Under the pieces are notes generated by a model. That model worked only from the letters and a program-made list of their open reading frames with translations, was not told where the DNA came from and ran no database searches. Position numbers and translations under genes: made by a program. Positions 1-12,800 of a stretch of 64,000 nucleotides of DNA are shown here, one piece after another. The DNA lies in NCBI RefSeq assembly GCF_020740795.1, contig NC_067285.1:20914241-20978240 (forward strand), read 5' to 3'. Position 1 is the stretch's first letter, and each line of letters starts with the position of its first letter. This stretch comes from Apus apus (lineage: Eukaryota; Chordata; Aves; Apodiformes; Apodidae).

Positions 1-2859
1 GGGTTGCTCTTTGTCTGAGGTTTTAGCTACCTCTGCCCCACCTGCCATGCCAGCAATGCTGTGTTGATCTCTCTAAGTGAGGACTGGTAGACCTGCTTTA
101 GGGTGTGCATTGCCCCCCAGGGGTACCCCGATGCCATGGGACTGCTGCCTGGTGGAGCCCTGTGGAGCTCACATGCCAGTGGGCATGGCTTGGGGGAGCC
201 TGCACTGCCTTGGCCAGCTGCCCCTCACATCAGGGCCGGGTCAAGGGCAAAAAAAAGTTTGTGTGGGTGTATGTTCCAAAAGGAAATGCATGATATTTGC
301 ATTCCTGTATGTGGAAGTTTCCGGAAGACTCCAGTTTCCTGTGAAACAGTTCTCCTGCTAACTTGGCATTGGCCTGCACGTGTACAGCTTGTCCAGGTGA
401 AGGTTTGGGGTCACAAAAGAGGAAGTTGTTTTACTGCAGTGCCCTTACAGTGCAAAAAATAGCTTGTTTGGGCAGCAAGCAGCTGTCAAGTCTGTTAGCA
501 GTAATGTGTTAACTCCTGCAAATCTTGTCTTGCTCCAGACACTTGTCTTAGTCTAGATACATTGCAGTTTGTGCTCCTCCTGTGGAGTCTGATAAATGCA
601 GTCAGTACTCAAAATAAGCAAAGCCTCTCTGTACAAGAAAAGCCTCACTGCACCTTCTTTGCCTCTCACATGGATGATCCTGCCCCAGGTGATTCTCAGA
701 CTACAGAAAGCTGCCATCCAAGTCAGCACCTGCTTCACTGATTCTGCTTGCTGGTGTCTCCACCAGCCTTTTCAGAGCAGAGAAGGCTCAAATGCTGAGC
801 ATGTTTTGGATCCTGGGGCAGGTATATGGTTCACACTCCTCCCTGCTGTGAAAGGAGCCCCTGTGAGCCAGGCAGGAAGCCCAGCACTGGGGACTAGGGT
901 CAGCCAGCTTGGGGCCAGTTGCTTGCCAGGTACATCACTGCCCTGTGTGTATGATGGAAACACCTTTGTGCTCACTATGTTGGGCTGAAGGGACCTTTGA
1001 CTCTAAAAGCTGTTGTAACATGTTTAAACTCAGGTTTCTGCTCTCCAGTTTTCTGGAACCAACACAGTCCCTCTTGCTTTTCTATGGATTACCTGTCCTG
1101 AAGCTCCATACCTTTCCCAATAAAGGGATAAGCTGGCATACCTCATCAACACCTTCCAAAGGCAAGCTGTGCTGTGGTGCACTTTGCTGGCTGCTTTCTG
1201 GGTTATGGCACAACCCAACCCTCCATTTTCCTCCCATGATGCTGCAGACTCACAGGTGGCACGTGAGCACAGGGGGCTCCCCATCAGCTCTTCTTCCCCT
1301 CTGCACCCTTGCACCCCAATCTGACAGTGGTTTGGCATTGGGTGTCTGAGTCAACAAGTGCCAATGATCAGCAAGGAGAGAAGGGTGTCTAGCTCATGCT
1401 GGGATGGGCAGCAGAGCAGTGGTGGGCATGATGGGGACACACACCAGTGAGGCAGCCAGGCAGTAGTGGAGGAGAAGAGTAGAGTGCCACCAGGGAGTAG
1501 GAAAGCAGCAGAGATGCTTAAGGAGTGACGGCAGCCCCTCAGGAAATGAGGAAGGAAGGGTGGAGGCTTAGCCAGGTTCAGGAGAGAGGCACGTCATTTT
1601 TCTGCTGGGACCTCGATGGCCCAAACATAGGGCAAGTCACAGCCAGAAGCAATTTGCTGCTGGACTCTGCCAGGGGGCATTGCCCTTCTCCAGGGGTGGG
1701 AGACCGAGCCCACTTTTGCTGCGCTGCCTTTATTTCTATGATTCTTTCATTTATCTTTGTGATGGAGAGCAACATCCCTGCCAGTTTGGCAGCCTTCAAC
1801 TCAGTCTCTCTGTGGGAAAGTCCTAATAGGTGCTATGAGGTTCCTGTGAGGAGCACTTTGGCAGCCTCCCATCCCAGTTCACCTCCTGACACCAGCCTGC
1901 TTCATGCCAGGCAGTGGGCAGCACCCGTCACCAGAACCATGGGAGCTGCCTTTGGGTCAGCCTTGTCCTTTCTCTCACCACCTCACAGGTAATGCCAGAA
2001 CAGATGGATGGGGAGTTGTAGGGTTAATACATCACCAGGAGCAGAAGATGTGGGAAGGTGTCCACCTTGAAGAGCTGTGCCTGCTGCCGCCTGGCTCCTG
2101 GCCTCCCTGGGGTCTGTGAGCCCGTGCCCAGTACTGACCCTGGGCTCTGCCACCCATCTGGCTCATGGCTTCTCCAGAGCTGAACAAAGCTTTGTTCCCA
2201 CTCCCACAGGTCTTTCACCCACAGAACCATCCCACGGTAGTGAGTGGCACTGAGTCCAACCTTGCATCTGTGTGTGAGGCACTGGCCTGAAACACAGTGG
2301 TGGGGCAGGTTAAGGAGAGGGTCGGGCACAGCACAGGAGGGCTGGGTGTATGACAGCAGGAGCTCTTCCCTTCTGCACAGCCCAGGCTGAGCACACTGGA
2401 AGAGCTGCATAGTTTCATGCTCTGCTTTGTCAAGAGGAGACTGGTAAAATTTAATGAGAATCTAGTGGACCGTGACAGAAAAGATCAGAGGTCATGAGGG
2501 AAGGGTTGAGGAGTTTCCCACCATGAAATTGGGGAATAAGGTGATGAGGAGAAGCTCAGAATAGTGGTGTTATTGGTCTGGGCCACTCTTTCCACCCTCC
2601 AAGTTGTTTGCAGTGCACCAAAGCTCCAGCCAGGCCTGGGCTTGGCCCATTTTTCTATCCCCATCATGACTCTGCCCAGTGCAGAGTGAGGGATACCATC
2701 TGCCCTTCGGGGGTCTGCTGCCAGGAGGCAGCCAGGTTGGGCACGCCCCAACACTATGTCCTGGGCCAGAGCTGGGGAGCAAGAGTATCCCAGAACATCC
2801 CTCAGCCTGTTTATTTGCTTTTTAACCCTGGAGAATCCCTGCAGTTGTGAAAGTGCTGT

Positions 2860-3410
2860 TTAAACCTTTCAATTAACAGGGCTGAGAGTTTAGCAATATC
2901 TGTCTCATTTTAACCTTGGTGCAAATGCTGTGTTGTTATAAATGCTGCAATTGTTTTAGTTTGGAAATGTTTGCTACCCATTTAGAGAAATCTGATTCAG
3001 TGGAGTGTAAGACGAGAGTTAGATGTAACTTGCAAGTCGTAACCCGAGTTTGAAGTAATACAAATAGCAATTAATGAGATCCTGGACAATTTGCATTGCT
3101 TTCCCCCGAATATATGTGCACACACCAGTAGAACTAAATATTTTTCTTGTGTAGTAATTTAATTAGAACTGATTAAAGTAAACATGTCCTGAAGGTTTGA
3201 ATATGAGAGCCACATCGCATTATAAATGTCACTTTGATTAAATAATGGCTTCTTTGCTTGAACAGGATAACTATCCACCCAAAACACAGAGGTGAAACTT
3301 TAGTTAATAATAAAACTCTCACCAACTTCAATAGAGCTATATTTCACCTTAATTGTATTCATAATTATGCTTTCATAGTTTGATTACAGAATTGATGGTT
3401 TCCTGCTTGG
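2860..3410. promoter_or_regulatory. AT-rich block dense in ATTA cores, candidate conserved noncoding element
   Basis: Composition shifts here from the GC-balanced flanks to AT-rich sequence without simple repeats. It contains many homeodomain-type cores, for example AATTAATG near 3070, TTTAATTAG near 3158, GATTAAAT near 3236, TTAATTG near 3350 and ATAATTAT near 3361. It has no coding frame. Such non-repetitive ATTA-rich blocks are often distal enhancers, but conservation cannot be judged from one sequence. This is an inference from composition only. Confidence 0.25.
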
Positions 3411-4183
3411 AGGGGGTATACATTGTTGTACACCTCCTACAAAAAGACTAGGAGCTGAGGACTGTTGACATGCAGTACGTGAGCCTGGGATCAGGAATGA
3501 GATCATTTGCCCCATATGACAGGAGCACTGAGAGTTGCCACATTGGCTTTCACTAAAGAAGGTACCATAAGATTAGCCTGGAGCAGTGGTTGCCAGTTCC
3601 TGTGGATCTGCCTGCTCTAGTATTTGAGAGAAGTAACTGAGGCAACCAGGCAGACGGCAAATAGGTTTAAATACACTGCACGAGAGCTAACCTCCACTGG
3701 AAAACAGGCAGTCTTCCCAGGCTGAAAAATGTTGATAACAACTGTCCTTGATGAGCAGATAGTGTTCAGTAGCCAAGGACCTGTCTGGATAACCCCAGGA
3801 CATACTTAACAAATAGCATCTGTTTCTGCAAACCTGCTATTTAAAAAATCTCTTGCTGAAGCCAAATCAATGCTCTTTCATTTGTGTACAACTCTGATAT
3901 CCAGTTCTTGGGTGTGTATTTCCTCTGGACATCCCAGAGGATATCTCTGGCTCCACCATTTGTGAACTGAAGTTAGTAACGTGACTGTGGACCATACACC
4001 ATGGTCTGTGTACAAGACTGTGTACAAGCAGCAGGTGCCTGCTGTTGCTTGGCCCCACATCTAGTGCTACCTTTAAGCAGAGGAAAGGGCACAGGAGCCC
4101 AGATTTCACACCAGCATCAAGGTTCTTTGCCTCCTCAGTACATCAGTTCAGTAGTGTGTGCTTTTCATCTCCCTCCATGGAAG

Positions 4184-4202
4184 AAAAAAAAAAAAAAAAA
4201 AA
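4184..4202 (+). repeat. poly(A) run
   Basis: Nineteen consecutive A residues. No SINE or LINE body is recognisable upstream, so this could be a slipped homopolymer or the tail of an old retroposed sequence. Confidence 0.8.
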
Positions 4203-6663
4203 GAGGTAAAACTGTTCTCCTTTTTAAAGCTGCCTGGGCACTAAGGCTCTGAGACTGTATTAAACTAGGTGTTTCTATGAGCAATAAGTGACTGCTGCTG
4301 TACGGAGTAACAAAAGCAAGTTCATAACAAAGAGACCTTTTTTCCCCTCCAAACTAACCATAAAGCAGGGCTCTTCTAGGTCCAGATGGGAAATGCCAGT
4401 CATATGTTCTATATTCCCTTTGTTCAGATCTGATCTAAGACCCCCTAAGAAAATTAAATGCTACCAAGGACTTTCAGGGCTTGGGACCAGGACCTTTTTG
4501 ACTTTCATCTTAGCAGTGCTACTTGTGCTTTTATCTATAAAACTCTGCTCCTCTTTGTATCCTTGTTTAATGTGGGATGAATTGAGACAGTCTGCTGTTT
4601 TACTGCAGGCTTCCCTGTGCTTACTAATTTAAGACCGCCTTTCAGGCTGAAATTTCCAGGTTGGCTCATGATGAATTCATAATCTATATGTAGCACTGGA
4701 GAGATATTTCCGTATCCTGAAATAACCAGAGGTTTGTGATACATCATGATGCTGTGGTGCTCTGAGGCTCACAGGATGGAGGACAGGTGTCCCCGAACCA
4801 TTGTACACCAAAACAGACACTGGGCAACATTCCTTCATCGAAAGCCAATACGATTGAACTGATGAATTTAAACATGCAGGTTTCCATGTCAGACTAAAAT
4901 GATGGTCATATGCATTTCTGTGGATTTGTTTAAGGTGAGCTTTCTCTGGTGCTTTTCACAGAGTTCCTGGCAGTACTCTTAAGAAAGAAAAAAAAAAAGG
5001 AGAATGAGAGCAAGTACTGACCTCCAGATGACCCAGCTTTGAATCTGGGTAATCTGCAGTCCGACTGCACAATTTGCTTGTTTCTGAGTTAGTTTTAATG
5101 TGAAGGAACAAGCAAAGACACAATAAAATATTGTCCCAAAATTTGCAAACTGAATTACTTAAGTTCCATTCTGTCAAAAGCAGCAGTAGGTGGGTAAGTA
5201 AGTAGACTTAACCTGGCCCTGATAACCCACATTCATGCAGTCTGAGACCACAGAAGGAAACAAGGGAAGGGCTGGGAAGGGCTGCAGAGCAGATTTCAGG
5301 TAAGCTGCCAGGGACTCACTGAGCTAGAGTCTGATTTTTCAGCAAAGGTACCACATCTGACTGTTTCAGGAACATTTAAAGTCATGTTTTTAAAGCACAC
5401 AATTACGGAAAGCCCTCTGGGAAGAGCTGGAAGCCCATTTTAGTGCCAAAAAATGCAGGCTAAGCTGTTCTGAAGATCCAGCTCTGTTTGTGGCTGCTGA
5501 ACTGTTTTGAAAGCCAAACCCTTTTTTCATATAAACACCAAACTGCCTGATGTCAGTTCAGGTTTGCAAGATAAGATAAGAGTGTTTCAGTGAGGAAAAA
5601 ATGGAGGAGAGTTTATGGAAACTGAATTATTGTAAATAGATAGCATCAAGAAGAGGAGGATTTTATGTGGCGCTGTGCAAAGCAGAGATGGATTGAGAGT
5701 GCATATATGTATTTTTCAGAGCTGTGGAAAAAGAAGATGGGTAGAAGTCCAAGGGGTTCCCCACCACATTACTGCAGCAGCCAGGAACCTCATGCCACTG
5801 GTCTGAGCAAGGGGATCTGGAAGCCAGTGCAGTGCAGCTGAGAGCTTCAGAGGCAAGCTCAGAGGGCGATGAGAGGAATGGAGGGAATGTGATAAGGTGG
5901 GGGGAGGATTCAGTGAGGGAAGGAGAAGGAACAAACAGGAGAAAGAAGAAAATGTGGGGAGGCCAGGAGTTCTCCTTACCACTCATTTGCGGTTTCCCCA
6001 TACTGGACGCAGGTTTGGGTCCCTTAGCTGAAACACCAGGGAAGTGCTGGACTGTACTGTTCCTCTATTGGATGAAGCAGATACCATGACCAGTGTCCCT
6101 TCAGCTGTCCTCAGTGGCAGGCACAAGGGACAGCATGCTGCCAGCAGCCACTCATCCTGGTCATCAGCAACCTTCAAAATAACAAGCTTTTGGTGTCATT
6201 GTCCTTGTGTTTTCAGATGACTTGGCCCAAGCAGAGATGAAAGCTAGTGGAAATCTATAAAATAATGTGGATGTTTCTGTGAAGAGAGTACAGATCCACA
6301 GGATCTTCCCTTAGCAATATTGTGTTTTTTTTAAACAGAGAGGTCTTTCGTTTTGAAAAGGTGGACCACTGTAATTCCACAACACAGGAAAAAGCTCAAG
6401 GGATAAGAAGTGGCTACAGTGCCCAGGAAGCTGCCAAGCTGCACCATGTGGCTGCAGTGGTGTTAAATGTTGAAGGCAGAGCTGTCACAGAGGTGCACCA
6501 CCACTCCCTGTCAGATCTGGCATAACGTTTCAGGCTACAGCACTAACCCAAGAGTCTGCACATTCTTATCAGCAAGTCTTGCAGGTAGCATTACATGTTT
6601 ATCCACTTGAAATAGAAATACTCCTTAACTCTGAACCTCCCTGGACTCTCTCTTCTCTCTTCC

Positions 6664-6918
6664 TTGTAGCTGTAGGCTTTGTGATTTTCTGAACCCTAAC
6701 ACTAAACCTAAGGACAGCTTGGGACTGAGGCTGAGGCCACCAGTACCAGTAGTGGCCCAGATTAGAAAGATGTGTAGGTAGCAACGTAGATGCAGTGTTG
6801 TGCTCCGCCTGGGAGATCTTTTCCAGCACCAGCGCCCCTGGTGCTGTAGGCCTTGTGGTTTTCTGAACCCTAACCATTAAATTACATTGGACCTGAGGCT
6901 GAGGTCCCAAGCACCAAT
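6664..6918. repeat. imperfect tandem duplication next to CR1 tails
   Basis: The segment near 6666-6750 and the segment near 6839-6918 are diverged copies of each other. Both carry a CTGTAGG, a TTTTCTGAACCCTAAC and a CTGAGGCTGAGG block in the same order, about 173 bases apart. Between the copies lies sequence resembling a CR1 tail (GGGAGATCTTTTCCAGC near 6810). A fuller CR1 tail follows the second copy. The pattern fits duplication of a unit that included a CR1 3' end. Confidence 0.55.
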
Positions 6919-6919
6919 C

Positions 6920-7128
6920 ATAAAATGGAGGCATTTAAGAAACATGTAGATGTGGCACTTCAGGGCGTGCTCTGGTGGGCATGGTGGGATTTTGCAGGTT
7001 TTGCATTAGTGTTCATTTTGGGGGGTGTGTGGTTGTGGTTTTGGTTGGGTTTTTTTCCCCTGGCTGGACAGCTGGACTCAGTGACCTTAGAGATCTTCTC
7101 CAACTATGATGATTCTGGGATTCATACG
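6920..7128 (+). mobile_element. CR1 LINE, 3' fragment
   Basis: The sequence follows the diagnostic CR1 3' end: an initial GAGGCATTTAAGAAA, then GATGTGGCACTT, a GGACTCAGTGACCTTAGAG block, TCTTCTCCAAC and a terminal ATGATTCTGGGATTC octamer-like tail. A T/G-rich interruption sits near 7010-7060. The element is truncated at its 5' end and has no intact reverse transcriptase. CR1 is the dominant avian LINE. Confidence 0.8.
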
Positions 7129-10100
7129 TGAGTCTCTCTTGGTGGCCAATAGCAACTAAATATATTTATATTTAACCTTTCTGGCTATACAAATACATGC
7201 CTGTAATGGCTCACAACATTTAAAATTCAGAAAAAATAAGAACATTAGAGAAAGTCCATCATGATGCAAACGTACAAATGAATCTGTAACTCACTTGCTA
7301 CCCCCACAGATGCGAGCTATGATCTGGTAGTTTTGAGCTATGAACATAACCACAGCTCAGCTCTATCTCTGAATACCTGGACCTTTACAGAGATAAACAC
7401 AAATTTGCTAGACAGGCTAGACAACTCTAGTTAGCATCCTTCTGTCATTTTTAGGGGATTCTTTGGCATAGATCCTGAATGTTTTGGTAAATTTTTATTG
7501 ATCAAAACATTGATCAGTTTTACCTCTCCGTGTCTTGCAAGGCACCTTATGTTTAGCTGAAAGCACTAGAGGGATGGTGCTCTGCAGATTTCCTGGCTTC
7601 CCAGAGCAGACCAGACTTCACTGCTGGCACAGAAAATACTAGTGGAAAGCATTGTTGTGGGGAGAAGATTTCTCAGTGTCAGCAGTACCCAAAGGGAGAA
7701 TGAGGTGGAGCTCTTGATGAGTAATGTGAGGTTTGGTACCAGGAGGTCTGAATAGCTCAGATAAAAGTTGTGATTTCATCCTGGTAACTGAGTGAAGATC
7801 TGGCCTACCCCTACCTCTTCCTCCTTTTCCTCAAACCAGATGCTGCTTTCCCACCATCACACAAACTAGCCACACTCTCTGCTACAAAATGGACTAACAG
7901 GGGTTTAAGTTGATGTAAGGTGGCTCCCCAGTTGTCACACCTGCCTGAGAGGCAGGCAGCTGAATTCTGTTTGGGCTTCAGCAAAGGGTTGTGTAACTGG
8001 ATCTTGGTGGGATATTTTGATCATATAATCAGACAATGTGTTGGTGAAAAAGCTGTGTGATTGGTGTGCTGTCAATTTGTTTTGGAGGAGAAAAAGTTGA
8101 GGAGCCTGTATTAATCAATATTAAGCCACATCTGGCAGATGCTGACTTCTCCGCAGAGGCTCGGTTGCTAGAGGGCATGAAAATATGCGTGTTGATTTGG
8201 ATGGGTGAGGTGCAGAGGTTGTACCAGAAAGCAGGATTTACACTGAGACAGTGCAGAAACCAGTGTGATGTTCTTGGGAAAAGAAAATCACTTAAAAGCA
8301 AGTAGTGATGTCCATTAATCTCCCTTTTCATTTTTTTCACTTGGGCATTGAAGTCATAGATTATTAAAGAGAAAATAGTTGGCCTGTTCTAGGCAGGAAA
8401 ATGCAACTGTGATTGCTGGCAACTGTCTGGGAGCTCTGGGAAGAAATATTCTGGCATATGGAAGTAGCAATGTGTATCTATTGGTGTTTCACTGGTAGAT
8501 CTCAATATGTTTTGCAGCAGAAGTGTCTATGGTTATTTCCACTTTTCTGTGGAGAATACAGAGTTCAGGTACTTGAGGTACAGGGAAGGGAGTCAGCCAT
8601 TGTAGGAAATCTGACTGAACTGTTGCCCTCTCTAGGGACACAAAAAAACAACAACACAGAGAGACTTTGGCTGGCATGAGGTCTCAATAAACTCAAACTG
8701 AGTTACCTGCAATTCATTGCCTCGATTTTGTGACTGTCATTTGTGTGTAAGAGCAAGTCCTGGACAGGGATGTGTATTTTTTCTCCTGTTTACCTCTTCC
8801 CAGCAGGTGAAAACTAGAATTTCCTATAAAAAATGCAGGGAACGAGTACAGCTGGCAACTGCAATAATTTCCCCGGGCTCTCAAGTTGGCATTCATTTTG
8901 CTAGGAACCTCCATCTCAGTTGGTCTTGAGGGCATATTCAGTGTTCCTATTCATGTTCTCACAGGCTTCAGGGGAAATTAAGTGTCACTTCAGCTTCTTT
9001 CCCCACAAATATTTGGTTTTACCACCACCACCCTAACAAAACCCTCCAGCACTGAACACAATAGACTGTTAAACCTAAATTGATGCCTTCAGTATTACTG
9101 GAACACAAGTAAAGAAAATTTCAACACAACATTAAAAACATGTCACCTTCACTGTGGCATTGTACGGGAACTGACGTGACTTCTTATTTAGTTTGCCCAT
9201 GGAAGGGAACTGTCATTTTCATTGCTAAAATGTTTGTCCATTGGATGGAAATTATTACAAATGGAACAAAACAAAACATTTTTATTAAATACCGGGCTGG
9301 TCTTGTTTTTTCCAGTAAGTGTTTGTTTTCAATTCTCTTCCTTCTCTCCAGGGGATAATATAATGGACTGTTATAGATCACCTCCCATCTTAGAAGATCC
9401 CAGATTGCACAGGGATTGCTTTCTTTGCCACTGACATATTCATACCCATATAGCAAACACCAGTGAATAATTTATTCCTATGGGGTACTGTAGTGAAGGT
9501 GAGTCATCTTCCACAGAGCAGGGCAGTTTTCAGGAGACATACTCCAATTCATACCTCAAGCCAAACCCAGGGGTTAAGACTGAAGTGTCAGATCTGGCTA
9601 CCCCATGGCTGAGGAATGGAAACCAGCAGCTGTCTGAATTCCAGGGAAGGTGCTGGGAATAGCTGTGATGAGACAAAATTCCACCAACTTTGATCTTGGA
9701 TCTCTTGCACAGGATTAAAGGAGTAACTGAGTTTGGGTCTGAGGCACAAGCATTTGGGGAAGAAGCAGGGCATTTTGCTAAGTTTTCATGAAAGTCTGCT
9801 GAGTATATGATGGTAAAGTGAAGATAACTCTCTTTTATCATCGTGATCCATTTCTTCTGTGAGTGCTTTGAGGCCCCTCTAGGATCACAGAGAGGACATT
9901 AGCGACTTGCAGTGCTCCCTGCACGGTGCTGCTTTGTTTGGCTTGAAGAGGTGATGCTTTGCCCTGGATCAACCCTCTAAATAAGAATGGAGCAAGAAAA
10001 TATTTGTTTGTACAGATCCAAACACTTCCCTTGTTCTCTTGCTTTCTCCCAAGTTTGATGTGACCAGTTCATATACCTGTCATTTCCCTGGGATATGAGT

Positions 10101-12327
10101 AGCTGCCATAACCCCCCCTGGCTGCTGTCAGTCCAGCTCAAGACACCTTTGCAGGAGTGGCTCCAAGAGAAGAGAGTGCTGTCCATACAGTTACAGCACT
10201 CGAACTCTACCTTTGTCAGAGAAAGGAATTGTGTTTCCCCCACTCCTGCCCTCTGGGTAAGAAAAGGTAAACATATCATACAGGTACTGTAATAATTCTG
10301 CTAGATAGGTATTTGCAGTCTTCTTCTCCTCCCCAAACTGGAATGTGCCTAAGCTCCTTTTGGTCTGTGTATTTCTCTTTTTCTGGCTGCCCCTGGGGAA
10401 GGCACCTTATACCTTTTTGCAAACATTATTTATGGACACCGAACACCAGGAACATGTCATTACAAATAGTCTGTACAACGTGTCCTGAGCCCTCCTGTCT
10501 GGCACCTAGTTATGTCAGTCCACAAATGCTCAGGTTTTTTTTACTTTTTGCTGTATGTCAGATTTACTGATCCTGGGTTGTTTCCCTGTGAGCAGAGTAC
10601 TGTAATGACCGATGAGCTGCTCTCATATGACTTGCACAGTAGCATCCCAATTGTTCACAGCTCCTGGTGATTCCTATTTCGGTCCTAGGGCCAATGTTTA
10701 GTGATTCAGGAAAAGCAAAAGGTCAGTGCAAGCCCCACAGTACATTGCACAGCACCTCAAGATACCACAGGCTTGCCTCACAGAGGGTAAGCTCACTTGA
10801 TCTATAGTGGACCTTCTCTTACCTAGCACCTCTCCCTGCTGTGAGGTCTGTATTAATTAGATGCATCTATAGGTTCAATTGGGAGCTCTGCTTATGTACC
10901 CAGCACTAAGGTTCAGGATCGGGTTCATACCAGAGAGGCAGCTGTAGATATATTTTGTACCAAAACCACCTAAAAACCTTCCTTTGGATGAAAATCACTG
11001 GCTTTGTTAGTATTTCTCTCTCTTCAGGATCAAGACCACAGCATAAAATCTTCAGAGAGAAGCTTGGTGTGTTTTGCCTTTTCTCTTACCTAAAAGAAAG
11101 AGAGAAATGCTGCACTTTCACACCTCTATAGTGCTTCCCATTCCCTGTGAATCTGGAATATTTATAATTGTGGTAGATGTTGGTTTCAATCTAAGAGCAT
11201 TAGAGGAAATGCCTCACTCCCAGTCAAGAGTTTGAGACAAAATGGAAACCAGTGTATTCATCTGAAAGCATAGGGCAGGAACTGATCTAAGAAAGAATTT
11301 CATCTGGGTGCAAATATTAACATCTCTATTTTTCAGTGGATACTACATGACCCTTAGTGAGTTGCAGGAAAACTCCAGGTTTACATTTAAATCCAAGTGC
11401 AGTATTTCCAGCCACACAGGACCTGTAGCTTATCCTGTGTTGTCCCCATGTAGTCTGTACCATAATGATTTCTGTGATTTGGAGGTTAAAAATGAAGAGC
11501 ATCACTAGGCTACCACTTATCATTGCTTGTCTTCTGTGCATTCCTTACTTTGACTGATTAATTCTTAGGCTGTGCAATCTGACTGGATCACAGCAGGAGC
11601 TTTCATGAACAGTAGATTCTAGAGATGCAGAAAATCTCTGAGGTGAAATCCTGGATACGCTGACAGGGCAAAATATCCAGGCTGGGTTCACTGAGGCTGG
11701 GATTCCCTCCGGTGGCCCCTGGAGGTTTTGCTGGCCATCTTAGCCTCTCTCCAAGGCCTCACCTACAGCTACTGCTGAACCACTGCACCCCTTTGTCTTC
11801 AAGGAAGGCTCTGTCTTCTAGACCAGTGTTTCTGAATGCTGGCAGAAAGGATGGGACTTGCTGACTTCAGACAAGATGTCAAAGCATGCAGAGGGAACTC
11901 TACTGTAAATAATATCTTAAAATTCCTTTTAAAAGGAGAAAGTGATGAGGGGAGGAAAAACAAAATACCCAGAGATTCCGACTTGCCATTTACAGTCATC
12001 CTCCCTCTCTGGTGATTAATCACCTCCCCCTTTGAGCCAAACAGACCAGCTACACACATTCCTTGTTCTTTTATTGCTGTGGCAAGAAATCTTATTTTTG
12101 GCATGCCTTTTGTAGGATTCAAAATACCTCTGTGGTGTGGTGAGTATGATGGAAGGGAGTTTCACTTCTTAGCAGATATCTAAAAGCATATATTATGTGG
12201 TGGGCTCTCCACCCCAGCTGGGTTGCACAGAACCATTTGTGGCTGCCTGGTCCCACAGCTCTGGCACATGCAGGACTCACTAGGCTGGAGGCTCTGAGTC
12301 TGTGTATATTGCTGCACATTGCTGGAG
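7129..12327. other. intergenic stretch, no gene recognised
   Basis: No exon-like segment or known repeat body is recognised. The open frames present, such as one at 8057-8305 on the plus strand, lack family motifs and are overlapped by equally long frames on the opposite strand, as expected by chance. Confidence 0.55.
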
Positions 12328-12800
12328 ATCATAGAACAGTTTGGCTTGGAAGGAAACTTTAAAAGTTATCTAGTCCAACCTTCCTGCAGTGAGCAGGGAC
12401 ATATTCAACTAGATCTGGTTTCTCAGAGCCCTGTCCAACCTGAGCTTCAGTGTTTCCAGGGATGGGACATCTGCCACCTCTCTGGGCAACCTGTTACCCA
12501 GTGTTTTACCACCCTTATTGAAAAAAAAAATTCTTCCTTATATCTCGTCTGAATCTACTCTCTTTTAGTTTGAAATCATCACCCCTTGTCCAGTTGCAAC
12601 AAGCCCTGTTAAAAAGTTTGTCCCCATCTTTCTTATATGCCACTTTTAAGCACTGAAAGGCTGCTATGAAGTCTCCCCAGAGCCTTCTCTTCTCCTGGCT
12701 GAAGAACTCCAACTCTCTCAGCCTGTCTTCATAGGAGAGGTGCTCCAGCCCTCTGATCATCTTTGCGGCCCTCCTCTGGACCTGGTCCCAGATCAATATG
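12328..12800 (-). mobile_element. CR1 LINE, 3' part of ORF2 plus tail, antisense
   Basis: Read on the minus strand this is the end of the CR1 polyprotein: an AAKMIRGLEHLSYEDRLREL segment, then SQEKRRLWGD, TRGDDFKLKE and FRRDIRKNFF, all hallmarks of the C-terminal end of avian CR1 ORF2. On the plus strand the tail starts at 12328 with ATCATAGAACAGTTTGG, the reverse complement of the usual CR1 3' end. A short poly(A) near 12521 interrupts the frame. The element is 5'-truncated. The 118-residue open frame here is transposon remnant, not a host gene. Confidence 0.93.

Larger units (their letters stand above)
1..6590. other. intergenic stretch, no gene recognised
   Basis: I read both strands and found no exon-like segment with splice sites and recognisable protein similarity. 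The open frames here are short, overlap one another on both strands and show no family motif. The stretch holds a 19-base A run near 4184-4202 and an AT-rich block at 2860-3410 listed separately. In mammals the gene upstream of HELLS is TBC1D12. I looked for its TBC-domain end and did not see it, so the upstream neighbour lies outside the window or the order differs here. Confidence 0.6.

Noticed and set aside
1720-1760. Possible CR1 tail (TTTCTATGATTCTTTC)
   Set aside because: Only the octamer-like tail is seen, without the preceding CR1 body, so chance is likely.
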